A stretch of DNA of 64,000 nt from Macrocystis pyrifera (taxonomy: Eukaryota; Sar; Phaeophyceae; Laminariales; Laminariaceae), in NCBI GenBank assembly GCA_031763025.1, contig JASSKH010000025.1, positions 6,843,264 to 6,907,263 on the forward strand, given 5' to 3'. Below, piece by piece: positions 44,902 to 54,798 of the stretch (its first letter is position 1; each line of letters opens with the position of its first letter). Both the position numbers and the translations under genes were made by a program. A model generated the notes under the pieces. It did not search any database, was not told the origin of the DNA, and saw nothing but the letters and a program-made list of their open reading frames with translations.

Positions 44902-44996
44902 AATCCCTTTAGTACCGCAGTCCCGATTTGGGGACAAACCAGTCTAATTCCAAGTCATTTGTCCCCAAAACGGGACTGCGGTACTGAAAGGGTTAA
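44902..44996 (+). mobile_element. MITE family B
   Basis: Complete; TTAA at the right, mutated at the left. Confidence 0.85.
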
Positions 44997-45311
44997 AAAG
45001 CATGTATGTACGAATGTTGTATGTAAGCTGATTGTCGTTAGGGCGCTGTGTGTCAGACACGCTCCGCTCATCACTCCAGAGTCAGAAGAGCCTTTGGTCA
45101 GGAGAACGAACGTGGGCGAGTTGTGTACCGACCGCACACAGAGACACTCCGCACCCACCTCCAAGTCAAATTATTGTCTGTGCCAACAATGCGCTATTAA
45201 AAAGCACGTCGATCTTATACATGCTGCCGCTGCAGCTACTGCTACGGCTGCAAGTACTATTCTGCCGGAGTTATATGTATACGGCCCTCCCCCCCCCCCC
45301 ACCCCCTCCTC

Positions 45312-45620
45312 TTGTTAGAAGAGGAGATGAGGGAAGTAGACGAATGTGACATGGAGGAGTTTGATACGATGAATAGCAGCGAGAAAACGATCGCTATCCT
45401 AGGAGATAGATGGTGGCCACAGGAGGCCAAACAGGAAGGGGATAAGATTAGCAAAAAGTTTATATGTAATATATGGAAACAACGTAATGAGCCCAATCGT
45501 TGGAGGTGTCTCTATTAGGAGTAGGAACGGTGCTCCGTCTCGAAAGGGACGCGTGGTCAATGGTCAAATGACTACGGCAAGCAACAAACGAGTACGCCCC
45601 CCCCCCCCCCCCCCCCCCCC
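45312..45620 (+). mobile_element. Family E, ORF-bearing variant
   Basis: Sister of 2271-2601. ATG at 45327 opens a 63-codon acidic-to-basic protein (MREVDECDMEEFDTM, then SSEKTIAILGDRWWPQEAKQ, ending NRWRCLY). The nucleotide end (GGTGCTCCGTCTCGAAAGGG...CGAGTACG plus about 23 C) is homologous to the ordinary E end. The protein is not recognised; it may be part of the transposon's own gene. The 5' border is not resolved. Confidence 0.55.
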
Positions 45621-45644
45621 CTCCTCTTCTCTCCCCCGCCCCCT

Positions 45645-45726
45645 ATATATGGGTTGGGTTGGCGTCGGTTGGCAGCGACACTGTAAAACATGCCGATCAC
45701 TACGTGAGCTAGACATCCAGGGTACC

Positions 45727-45759
<33 letters not shown>

Positions 45760-46188
45760 GCGGTCGCCCACAGCTGGTCGTCGAGTTGTAGATCATTTGT
45801 GCGAGGTAAAGAACCTTTTCTCTGCACAAGGGAATTGATCGTACCACGTAGTGTTCAAGGTAAGGCACCCAAGAGGTAGTTACATAGTACTCCCATTGCT
45901 GTCTCTGGAAGTGGCCACACCGGAAATTAAATTAGCTCATGGAAGCTGTCATCCATGTGCAAGGCCGCCTCACAAGCGGTTCTTAGTAGGATGCAGCTCA
46001 CCCTTCATGCGACTCGCCGGACACCTCACGGCGCTTCGCGCTTGGTGCAAGCAATGTCTGCCTGGTCGGTGAAAACCCGACATGTTCCGTCCCGGCATTG
46101 TAGGGATGCGAGGGTCTATGGTCATACGATTACGGCCATGCATGAGATCGAGTACATCTCTCCTATCGAGTACACCCCCCCCCCCCCT
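45645..46188 (+). mobile_element. Family E, full length
   Basis: Reference copy. It starts TATATGGGTTGGGTTGGCGT and has an internal run of about 29 T (45730-45758). It passes CCATTGCTGTCTCTGGAAG and ACCTCACGGCGCTTCGCG and ends ATCGAGTACA plus a C-run (46176-46187). One frame stays open over about 80 codons of the 3' half (…SRMQLTLHATRRTPHGASRL…) in several copies; coding is not proven. Confidence 0.85.
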
Positions 46189-46202
46189 ATATTATATACC
46201 TA

Positions 46203-46740
46203 GTATGTATATATAGGTTGGGTTGGCGTCGGTTGGTGACGACGCTGTAGAACACGTCTCTCACTGCGTGAGCTAGATAGCGAGGTTCCCGTTTTTTTTT
46301 TTTTTTTTTTGGCGGTTACCACGGCTGGCGGTCAAGTGATAGATCATTTTTGTGCGGGGAGAACCTTTACTCCGCACAAGCGGGATGATTGTATCACGTA
46401 CCAGTGTGTATATGGTGAGGCACCCACGAGGTAGTTACATGGTAACCCCGTTGCTGTCTCTGGAAGTGGCCACACCAGAAATTAAAGTCAATTCATTGAT
46501 GCTGTCATCCTTATGCAAGAAAATCCGCCTTGCACAAGCGGTTATTAGTAGGATGCAGCTCGCCCTTCATGCGACTCGCCCAACACCTCACGGTGCTTCG
46601 CGCTTGTCGCAAGCAACGTCTGCCTGGTCGATGAAAACCCGACGTGCTCCGTCCCGGCATTGTATATAAGGATGCGAGGGTCTATGGCCATACCAATACG
46701 GCCATGCATGATGATGAGTACACCCTCCCCACCCCTTCTC
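46203..46740 (+). mobile_element. Family E, second copy in tandem
   Basis: Starts 15 bp after the previous copy in the same orientation, with a run of about 20 T at 46291-46310. It ends GAGTACACCCTCCCC, followed by a C/T-rich stretch to 46812. Confidence 0.85.
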
Positions 46741-46900
46741 CTCCTGCTCCTCCTCCCCTCACCTCATTCATTTTCTCCCCCCCCTCCTCCTCCCCCCCGC
46801 CTCCCCCCCCTCGTGTTTTTTGTTGGTATACACAGCAGAACACACGAACTGAAGTACCCTTTAGCGGTGCACTATTAATATGAAGTATATACTACTGTGC

Positions 46901-47010
46901 TATTACGGGGGGCCGTAGTAAATAGGACCAAATATTGATAGTAAAAAAAGGAAAAATTATAGGTTTTTTGTGTGTACCGTCGGTCCTATTTACAATGGGC
47001 CCCCGTAGTA
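46901..47010 (+). mobile_element. MITE family A
   Basis: Complete; both TA sites present, arms slightly decayed (GGCCGTAG, CAATGGGCCCC). Confidence 0.9.
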
Positions 47011-47458
47011 TTAAAGCCTGCCATGCATGAGCGGAAAATTATGAACGTTGTAGCAGCAGGTTGCGGTGGGTACGTCGCGGCGCATTCGCACACAGCAGCA
47101 GTGTACACACTCGTGTTGCATTGCTGTTGTCGGGAGACTAGACTGTGAATATTGGTACGACTCTGCACGAGGTCTGTCTGTCTGTCTGTCTGTCCTTTTT
47201 TTTTGTTTTTTTGTTTTTTCATCCTCGGGCGGATTGGTAAAAACATACTGGTAGCATAAGCTCCCCACGTTTCCGCGCTTAGGATACGTGTCGTGTGTCG
47301 ATCTGCCGCTAATCTGCTGTGGCGTTCTTTTCTTTGCGGAACGCAACAGCGTCCACTATTTCTTCCCTTTTCTTCCCTCGTCTTCATCTTTTCCGCCTAA
47401 TTTTCCGCCGTCAGCGGTCCGGCGTTTGTTTTTTTTTCACGAGTTTGATTATTTTCGT

Positions 47459-47965
47459 ATGTATTCGTTGATTTTTTGCGGGCCCGTTACTACAGCAGAA
47501 GCAGCACAGCAGCAGCAGCGCAAGCAAGCAGTACATTCGTCACTTCGGCTCGGTTTGCAGATTCCAAGAGCGCGCGCACGACCAACGACGATAGTTAGAA
47601 ACCACCAGGCCTTATTGTTACTGTTAATTTTAATATTGGTAACAGCAGTACTCGTGTTATTGGTAGTATTTATGAAATGCTCTGCTATTTTTTGTAACGA
47701 TCATAATTTTAGAAGTTTGCCACGCTTTTCAAACACACACCATTGCGGTGAAATAACTTCTTTTTTTTTGGTATTATTGTTACGTACTATTCCTACTCTC
47801 ATGTATGAATCGTCATTTAAGGGTCAATTTACCGAAAATAAACAAAACAAAAAAGCCCCTGAAGCCCCGAATCTCGACCCCTCCCGACACGCAGGTCCTA
47901 AGTATCCCATTAAAAACCCTTCTAGTACCGCGGTCCCGTTTAGGGGACGAATCACTTGGAAATAG
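47459..47965 (+). CDS. Unidentified ORF with a hydrophobic segment
   Basis: ATG at 47459, 168 codons, stop at 47965. A Gln/Ala-rich start is followed by an arginine-rich part, a 22-residue hydrophobic segment (LLLLLILILVTAVLVLLVVF) that could be a membrane helix, and a C-terminal part that runs into a family B MITE. The last 18 or so residues are MITE sequence, so at best the original end is lost. No homologue is recognised. Confidence 0.2.
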   Translation: MYSLIFCGPVTTAEAAQQQQRKQAVHSSLRLGLQIPRARARPTTIVRNHQALLLLLILILVTAVLVLLVVFMKCSAIFCNDHNFRSLPRFSNTHHCGEITSFFLVLLLRTIPTLMYESSFKGQFTENKQNKKAPEAPNLDPSRHAGPKYPIKNPSSTAVPFRGRITWK

Positions 47966-48009
47966 ACTGGTTTGTCCCCAGATCGGGACTACAGTCCTGG
48001 AAGGGTTAA
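47909..48009 (+). mobile_element. MITE family B
   Basis: Complete; ATTAAA on the left and TTAA on the right. Confidence 0.85.
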
Positions 48010-48067
48010 GGACCTGTGTAGTCCCGTTTCGGAGACACATGAATGAGAACAAATTACGTGGAATTAG

Positions 48068-48153
48068 ATACCACTCCGACCCAAAATATAAGGACCGTTT
48101 AGACTAAATAATTATGTGCTAACGGTCCCTATATTTCGGGTCAGAGCGGTACA
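48068..48153 (+). mobile_element. MITE family F
   Basis: Arms ACCACTCCGACCCAAAATAT and ATATTTCGGGTCAGAGCGGT. Confidence 0.85.
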
Positions 48154-48168
48154 CGATTTTGGACAGTC

Positions 48169-48276
48169 ATTGCGGGGGACCATGTTAAATAGGACCAAAT
48201 ATTGTGTAGTAAAAATATGGAAATACGTGGGTGTTTGTGTGTACCGCAAGTCCTGTTGACTGTGGGCCCCCGTAAC
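48169..48276 (+). mobile_element. MITE family A, decayed
   Basis: The left end reads CATTGCGGGGGACCATG; the right ends CCCCCGTAAC. It lies 15 bp after the F element. Confidence 0.8.
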
Positions 48277-48329
48277 AGTGCACTACTCAAAGCGTTGAGT
48301 AGGACGTCACGCCTGTATTGGGAACGTAC

Positions 48330-48976
48330 TATTACGGGGGGGGGGGGGGGTGTACTCGATAGGAGAGATGTACTCGATCTCATGCATGGCCGTAGTCGTA
48401 TGACCATAGACCCTCGCATCCCTACAATGCCGCGACGGAGCATGTCGGGTTTTCACCGACCAGGCAGACATTGCTTGCACCAAGCGCGAAGCGCCGTGAG
48501 GTGTCCGGCGAGTCGCATGAAGGGTGAGCTGCATCCTACTAAGAACCGCTTGTGAGGCGGACTTGCATATGGATGACAGCCTCAATGAGTTAGTTTAATT
48601 TCCGGTGTAGCCACTTCCAGAGACAGCAATGGGAGTACTATGTACCTGCCTCTTGGGTGCCTTACCTTGAACACTACGTGGTACGATCAATTCCCTTGCG
48701 CAGAGAAAAGGTTCTTTACTTCGCACAAATGATATCACTCGACAACCAGTTGTGGGCGACCGCCAAAAAAAAAAAAAAAAAAAAAAGAAAACGGTACCCT
48801 GGATGTCTAGCTCACGTAGTGAGCGGCATGTTTTACAGTGTCGTTGCCAACCGGCGCCAACCCAACCGGCCGGGGGGCCATAGTAAACAGGACCTACGGT
48901 GTAGACAAAAAACATATAATTTTACCTCTTTTTACGAACAATGTTTGGTCCTATTTACTATGGTCCCCCGTAAATA
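48330..48976 (+). mobile_element. MITE family A split by a family E insertion
   Basis: TATTACGGGG (48330-48339) is the left tip of a family A element. Its continuation GGGGGGCCATAGTAAACAGG begins at 48872. The break is inside the terminal G-run. Joined, they make one complete A element of about 115 bp. Confidence 0.8.
48351..48868 (-). mobile_element. Family E, full length, inside a MITE G-run
   Basis: Minus orientation. It starts with GTACTCGATAGG directly after 15 G and ends GCGCCAACCCAACC at the remaining MITE G-run. The internal A-tract (about 24 A, 48763-48786) is the complement of the T-run in plus copies. This copy shows that the element can enter G/C-runs. Confidence 0.9.
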
Positions 48977-49331
48977 TTAATACTTGGAACTACGAACAGC
49001 AGTAGTATGAAATACGTTGATTTTTGGAGTGTGGAATGATGCCTCTGGTGAGTTCAGAGATGGGGGGAAATTTTTGACGACCATAAGCGACGGCCGCTTG
49101 CGTTGATTGGGGGATGGTTGATATGCACATGGATGTCCAGCGTTGCGACAACGTACCATGGTAATCAAAATGACGGCACCCACCGAAGGGGGGGGGAAGG
49201 ACGACACCTCAACAGCAGTCGATGTAAATGATCCCAATATTTACGGACATATGGGTAATAGTATGGGGGTGAGGTGAGGTTTAGCACCCAAAGTACTGCT
49301 GTGGTAAGCACAGCGGCAGTGCTACGACAGG

Positions 49332-49440
49332 TATTGCGGGGGTCCATAGTTAATAGGACCTATGGTGTACATAAAAATCAATGTATTTGCCCACTTTTAC
49401 TAACGATATTTGATCCTGTTTACTATGGCCCTCCGTAGTA
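49332..49440 (+). mobile_element. MITE family A
   Basis: Complete; the left arm is GTTAAT and the right arm GTTTAC, intermediate between the subfamilies. Confidence 0.85.
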
Positions 49441-49559
49441 GTACCGTGTACCGCTCTGACCGAGACTCTATTAATAGCCTACGTTTGCTAGTAATATCAT
49501 ATTCCAAACTTGGCTTCTATTCCCGGTCAGAATCACACGGGTGATGACAGATAACCCCT

Positions 49560-49623
49560 CCCCGGCATTGTAGGGATGCGAGGGTATATGGTCACATGAC
49601 TACCGCCATGCACGATAATGAGT

Positions 49624-49656
<33 letters not shown>
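49560..49656 (+). mobile_element. Family E, end fragment with C-run
   Basis: The last 65 bp of the element (CCGGCATTGTAGGGATGCG...GATAATGAGTAC) plus a run of about 31 C. Confidence 0.8.
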
Positions 49657-49658
<2 letters not shown>

Positions 49659-49659
49659 C

Positions 49660-49745
49660 CCCGGTAAAAAATTCGTCTCCGGGCCGATCGGAGATGATAC
49701 CAAAGCGGTGTCCGAGCTACAATGGTTGAAAGCAAGCAGGCAAGT
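49660..49745 (+). repeat. Short repeat shared with 34690-34760
   Basis: GATCGGAGATGAT, then GTGTCCGAGCTACAATGG and TTGAAAG, as in the other copy. Confidence 0.45.
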
Positions 49746-50116
49746 AAGGTGCGGGGCGCGGCATGATCTTGCTTGCCCATACGGTACCCGTAGCACACTG
49801 CTTTTGGGCGCGCTCGCGCAGCTCGTTCGTGTTCGTAGGCGGCTGAAAAACCCCTTATTTGTCATTATTCTATTAATAATAGTGTCTACTCGTACGTATC
49901 TCGGGCGGTCACAAAGGCATGTATAGTATAGACAGATACGCAGCAGTGGGTACGTACTACTGTTCTACAGCAGTACAGTCCCCCCCATCGAGAGAAACCG
50001 GCTTGTTGGCACAGGCTGCAATTTTCTTGTTTCGAGAAGCGGTGTGTTGCACTCTGCTGTCTGATTTCAGCGCAAGCACTGCCGAACCAGCGGTGAAATG
50101 GGTTTTCAGGCGTTCA

Positions 50117-50214
50117 ACCCTTGTTAGTGCTGCGGTCCGTTTTCGGGACAAACCGCTCGAAGTCTTGTCTCGGGGATTTTGTCCCCGGACCGGGACTGCA
50201 GTCCTCAAAGAGTT
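50117..50214 (+). mobile_element. MITE family B, diverged
   Basis: Arms CCCTTGTTAGTGCTGCGGTC and ACCGGGACTGCAGTCCTCAA with a changed centre. Confidence 0.75.
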
Positions 50215-50884
50215 TCCTATTGTGTTATAGAAGCCCTTTTCCGGGCTGAAGACAATGTTCCTGCTCTTGTTCGCCGAGTGTGTGTGTTATGTATGCTGTC
50301 CGCCAAAAACGATGGTTCAGCAGGTTTAAAACTCATTTGACTGCCGCACAGCGCGTATTAATTAGCGTATCACATTATACTGACTGTACCAGGTGGTTGT
50401 CGTGGTAGCTATGATCCCGTTCCCCTCTGTTGTCGAGGAGGCGCGTATCTGTATCTGATGAAACGCGGCAAGCGACTAATATGTTTAAAACCCCCCTGCT
50501 CTCAGAACACTCTGACAGCCAGGAAAATGGGGAGTCATCAAGATAAGACATCAACCTCTGTGAGTAACTATTAATGCACGCGTCTACGACGCTCGACCTG
50601 CTGCGTGACAGCAGTAGTTGGGCCTGCCCCATACTGCCCCGTTTGTTATCCGGTAATCTGCCTATACAACGGTGTGCCATCAAATAGTTCCGAGTCGTTT
50701 GTGCCCGAAGCATGTGATCTTGCACAGTGTAGGCGCGTAAAGAAAACTATGAATACCTGGGGGAGGTGAATCTCCCGGGTGGCTATCTCCACCGCACCTC
50801 TGCTCCTCTCGAGGGTCAGGTCGGGTCAACGTGCCCAAACTCCAGGGGTAACAGCAGCCTGTTCTGATGTTGCAACGGGAGCTA
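50215..50884. other. no gene assigned
   Basis: A 116-codon minus frame (50375-50725) partly reads like protein (…SYLDDSPFSWLSECSESRGV…) but has no family or splice support. A small hairpin GGGGGAGGTGA-ATCTCCCGGG lies at about 50760. Confidence 0.3.
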
Positions 50885-50990
50885 TGGGCTAAATTGACAC
50901 ACGACACGAAATTGGAACGGGGAAGTGTGGTGAGCTTAAGCTTCATTTTTACCAATCCGCCGGAGGATTGAAAAATAAATAAATAAATAC
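50885..50990 (+). repeat. A-tailed retroposon family I, 3' end
   Basis: CACGACACGAAATTGGAACG...CCAATCCGCCGGAGGATTG followed by an AAAT-type tail (AAATAAATAAATA). Confidence 0.65.
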
Positions 50991-51128
50991 CAGTGGAGGC
51001 ATTGAACTATACGTAGCACACCGCCAGGAGCGCCGAGTGGTGAGGTTGATGACACCTTGTGAGGTTTGGTGCGTTGTTTAATACCGGGTATCTCCGCAAG
51101 GATGTTTTCACGCCCGCATCGTGCAAAA

Positions 51129-51648
51129 AGGGGGGGGGGGGGGTGTACTCGATAGGAGAGATGTACTCGATCTCATGCATGGCCGTAGTCGTATGACCAT
51201 AGACCCTCGCATCCCTACAATGCCGCGACGGAGCACGTCGGGTTTTCACCGACCAGGCAGACATTGCTTGCACCGAGCGCGAAGCGCCGTGAGGTGTCCG
51301 GCGAGTCGCATGAAGGGTGAGCTGCATCCTACTAAGAACCGCTTGTGAGGCGGACTTGCGTATGGATGACAGCTTCAATGAGTTAGTTTAATTTCCGGTG
51401 TGGCCACTTCCAGAGACAGCAATGGGAGTACTATGTAACTGCCTCTTGGGTGCCGTGCCTTGAACACTACGTGATACGATCAATTCCCTTGCGCAGAGTA
51501 AAGGTTATTTACTTCGCACAAATGATCTAACTAGACGACCAGTTGTGGGCGACCGCCAAAAAAAAAAAAAGGTACGCTGGATGTCTAGCTCACGTAGTGA
51601 GCGGCATGTTTTACAGTGTCGTTGCCAACCGACGCCAACCCAACCCAT
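51129..51648 (-). mobile_element. Family E, full length
   Basis: Minus orientation; 14 G, then GTACTCGATAGG, to GCCAACCGACGCCAACCC. The A-tract is only 13 long. Very close to the copy at 48351, so both are young. Confidence 0.9.
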
Positions 51649-51714
51649 ATAAAATATATATAAATATACGGGGGAGGGGGTTCCCGGCCACCTGTGTCAG
51701 AAGGGCAGTACTGT

Positions 51715-51824
51715 TATTACGTGGGACCGTAGTAAATAGGGCCAAATATTGTAGGTATAAATATGTGAATATAGAGGTTTTTGTGTGTACCATAGGTCCT
51801 ATTTTACTACGGCCCCCCGAAATA
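51715..51824 (+). mobile_element. MITE family A
   Basis: Complete but decayed (TATTACGTGGGACCGTAG; CCCCCCGAAATA). Confidence 0.85.
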
Positions 51825-51878
51825 GTAGCTGGCTTATAACCCCTGTGTGCGAGCGCAATCCCGTTTTTGGTCTCATTC

Positions 51879-51987
51879 TACTACGGGGGGCGATAGTAAA
51901 TAGGACCTAAGGTAGACACTAAAACCTATGCATTTCCCTATTTCTACTAGCAAAATTTGGTCTTACTAACTTTGGTCCTCCGTAATA
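51879..51987 (+). mobile_element. MITE family A
   Basis: Complete; the right TA is the first TA of a TACCAGGTA scar (51986-51994). Confidence 0.85.
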
Positions 51988-52029
51988 CCAGGTAGAAATT
52001 AAGCGGTTTAGTCCCCAAAACGGGTTTTT

Positions 52030-52390
52030 GCAGTTTTTTGCCCAAAGGGTCGTTAACGACACGTATTTGGAAGTTTTTGGAAATTTTGTATTTGCCAATT
52101 TAGCAATCTTTTTTTTTTTACGAAAGTTTTTTTTGGATATTCCCAAAAAAAGCCCTTCGTTGAATTTGGACTTGCCATGTCATTCGGCCAGTTTTTAGCA
52201 AGACTTTTTTCGAAAATCGAATCCAAGTTTCCAAAAACTTGCCAATTTGGCAAAAAAAAAAAAAAAATCACAGCAGTGTCGTCAGAAACGGCCGTAGAAG
52301 GCTTGACCCTTTATTGCTGCACCGTACAGAAACCTATACCAGGTATACGACTATATTTCCAAGTTTTTTGTGCCCCGACCGAGAGTGGAG
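52030..52390. repeat. Repeat debris with TTGCCAATTTGGCAA words
   Basis: An imperfect inverted repeat with TTTGCCAATTT / TTGCCAATTTGGCAAA words, related to the satellite at 53545-53935. A decayed family B end with a TACCAGGTA scar follows at 52300-52391. Confidence 0.5.
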
Positions 52391-52614
52391 CCCCCCTAGG
52401 TAAATGGGCCGATAAAATGGCCTGCGCGACACACGAGGGTTTTCAGGGCTTTTTTCGGGTCGTTTGCTTCTTTTTTTTTTTTTTTCGGACCCCGGATGGC
52501 CGCTCGCGAACAGATAGCGTTTCCTCTCCGGGAACGCGTTATCGGTGAGTTTCTCGTGTGGCGGCTCTTTTGGTTGGCGTGTGCTGTGAGACGGTCGGTA
52601 CAGTGAACTAATAA

Positions 52615-52831
52615 TATTACGGGGGGCCATAGCAAATAGGACCAAATATTGTTATTACGGGGGTCCATAGTTAACGGGACTAAATTTTGTTAGTAAAAAT
52701 AGGTAAATATATAGTTTTTTTATGTACACCATAGGTCCTATTAACTATGGACCCCCGTAATAGTAAAAATAGGTAAACATGTAGGTTTTTATGTGTACCA
52801 TAGGTTCTATTAACTAGCGACCCCCGCGATA
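52615..52831 (+). mobile_element. MITE family A, outer copy of a nested pair
   Basis: The left part stops at ACCAAATATTGTTA (52654). The right part resumes with TAGTAAAAATAGG at 52761. Removing the inner element and one TA gives the normal GTTAGTAAAAATAGG. Confidence 0.9.
52653..52762 (+). mobile_element. MITE family A, inner copy (GTTAAC subfamily)
   Basis: Complete inner element. Because the pre-insertion sequence is known from other copies, the duplicated TA at 52653 and 52761 directly proves the target-site duplication of the family. Confidence 0.95.
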
Positions 52832-53029
52832 GGATAGACGGCTGACGAGGCCCAAGGCTGGTCCACGTTTGGTCGATATTTGCTGGGTGTCAACAGGGTT
52901 AACTCGGGTAGCTCCAGCCCTAGAACCCACCTGGGGTGTACGGTGAAGGCCTTTTTACTCTATGGCGCGTTAAAAAAAATTACCTGGTATTGGTTAATTC
53001 TATGCTGTCTCTACTGTAGACGTGTTCTA

Positions 53030-53375
53030 CGATATCATAAGAGGTAGCACATTGCCGCTAAAATGTTCTCTGGATGACGGGGCTCCTTAAACCCTTTAGT
53101 ACCGCAGTCCCGATTTGGGGACAAACCATTCTAATTCCAAGTCATTTGTCTCCAAAACGGGACTGCGGTCCTAGAAGGGTTATAACCCAAAATCGTCGGA
53201 ATGCCCATCTTGTAGCGAAAAATGACGTTTTGGTATACTCGGGCCATGGGATTATTCATCGGGGTGCAATGTGATTTTTGCTGAAGTCCGTTTTCGGGTG
53301 AGCTACGTATGGAGCTCCTTAGGTGAAGAGCCTCAGAAAATTTAGGGTGAACCCCTATCGTAGAACGCCTCTCTA
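53030..53375 (+). repeat. Repeat family N, copy 1 (with MITE B inside)
   Basis: Direct copy of 54036-54345. Shared blocks: GATGACGGGG, ACTCGGGCCATGGGATTATT, CGGGTGAG and ATGGAGCTCCTT. Copy 1 contains a family B MITE at its TTAA; copy 2 does not. Confidence 0.85.
53087..53184 (+). mobile_element. MITE family B inserted in repeat N
   Basis: The left flank CCTTAA matches the empty site CCTTAACCC at 54101-54109. The right flank reads TTATAACCC, a TTAA duplicate with two extra bases. Confidence 0.9.
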
Positions 53376-53544
53376 GCTGGACCCTAGGCCCAAGAAGGAG
53401 AGACACTGCCGTACCGGGAACAGAAGAAAGCACGGAGAGAGAGGAGCGAAGGTTCCATCCGAATTGAGCATCTTGCATCCGTTTCTCAACAACACAGAAG
53501 TGAAAACTCGCCGAATCGGCGAGTTTCGACAACTTTTGTGGTTT

Positions 53545-53935
53545 CAGTGTTTGGCTAATAACTTCTCGATCGGAGACTTGTTGCGAAATTTCGTAAACTT
53601 CTGAGAGAAGGGTTCGGCTAATATCCCGACAGTTTGGGAAAAGAACTTGGCCAAATTGGCAAATCCTAATTTCCCACTTGCCAATTTGGCAACGTATGCT
53701 GCCAAATCGGTCAATTTACCGCTAACTTGCCTACGGAAGGGTTCGGCTAATACCCCAAATTTTTTGCTACAAAAAAACTTGACCAAACTAGCTATAAATA
53801 ATTCCAATTTCCCTAATGGTTCCCGCAAACTTGCGAACGAAGGGTTCGGCTAATATCCCAATAGTTTGACAACAAAAAAAAACTGGCCAGATTGGCAAAT
53901 CAAATTTTCTCTTCGAACCTGCCATATTTTTTTGC
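53545..53935. repeat. Satellite-like tandem repeat
   Basis: Units starting GAAGGGTTCGGCTAATA at 53608, 53736 and 53839 (spacing 128 and 103). They contain TTGGCCAAATTGGCAAAT and CAATTTGGCAA words. A minus-strand frame is open across two units and repeats FGVLAEPF / VGILAEPF, but all is low complexity. Confidence 0.75.
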
Positions 53936-54035
53936 CCAAGTATTTTTGCCAAAGCGGTGTCGGTGAAGACGACTCTGCCCCCCTCTACCTGTAGGCCACT
54001 GCTGCTGACACCTTCACGCGAGCTTGTTTTGTTCT

Positions 54036-54345
54036 ACGACACGTTCTGCGAGAGAGGTGGCAGCACATTTCCGCTGAATTTGTTTCTGAATGACGGGGTT
54101 CCTTAACCCAAAAGCGTCGCAATGCCAAAATCTTGTTTCGAAAAAGGACGTTTTTTTTTTTTTCTGCGAGACTCGGGCCATGGGATTATTCATCGAGATG
54201 CAACTTGATTTTTTGCTGTAAAGTTCAGTTTTCGGGTGAGGCAATGGAGCTCCTTGAGGTCAGGTGAGAGTCCTCAGAAAAATTAGGGTGAGAACCTCTG
54301 TCATCATCATCATCATCATCGCAGAACGCCTCATACACAACACAG
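54036..54345 (+). repeat. Repeat family N, copy 2 (empty site)
   Basis: Holds the intact CCTTAACCC (54101-54109). It has gained a T-run (54149-54162) and an ATC microsatellite (54301-54320). Confidence 0.85.
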
Positions 54346-54420
54346 TAGGTGGTCCCTCGTCATTGACTGCTTGTTAGTTGTTGTTGTTTTCTTCACATTT
54401 TTTTTTTTTTTTTTTCTGTC

Positions 54421-54529
54421 TACTACGGGGGTCCATAGTTAACGGGACCAAATTTTGTTAGTAAAAATAGGTAAATATATAGGTTTTTATGTATGCCATA
54501 GGTCCTATTAACTATGGACCCCCGTAATA
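54421..54529 (+). mobile_element. MITE family A, GTTAAC subfamily
   Basis: Complete; both arms are of subfamily type. It follows a run of 20 T. Confidence 0.9.
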
Positions 54530-54619
54530 GTATTCGGTAATTGGAGGTGTCATATTCAGGTGCCGACGTCCGTCGGTGATGGGTCTAAAAATGGTCCGCA
54601 GGAGTTCCACGTCGCTTCT

Positions 54620-54740
54620 GTTACGGGGGGGGGCACCATAGTAAATAGGACCTACGGTACACACAAAAAACCTTTTTTATGTTTACCCATTTTTATCAAT
54701 AATATCGGGTCCTATTTACTGTGTATGGTCCTCCGCAAAT
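54620..54740 (+). mobile_element. MITE family A, expanded
   Basis: Complete; a longer G-run and a TGTA insertion in the right arm (TTTACTGTGTATGG). Confidence 0.8.
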
Positions 54741-54798
54741 ATTTTAAACTGTTTTCCCTCATCGTGAGGTTCCCTTTATATCCCTTTTAGGACTGCGA

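Noticed and set aside
44698..45318. 206-codon plus-strand ORF
   Set aside because: It reads through MITE F, a TA repeat and MITE B and ends in a C-run.
47288..47458. Upstream extension of the 47459 ORF to 225 codons
   Set aside because: The longer version starts at GTG, which is not expected in a nuclear gene; the first ATG is at 47459.
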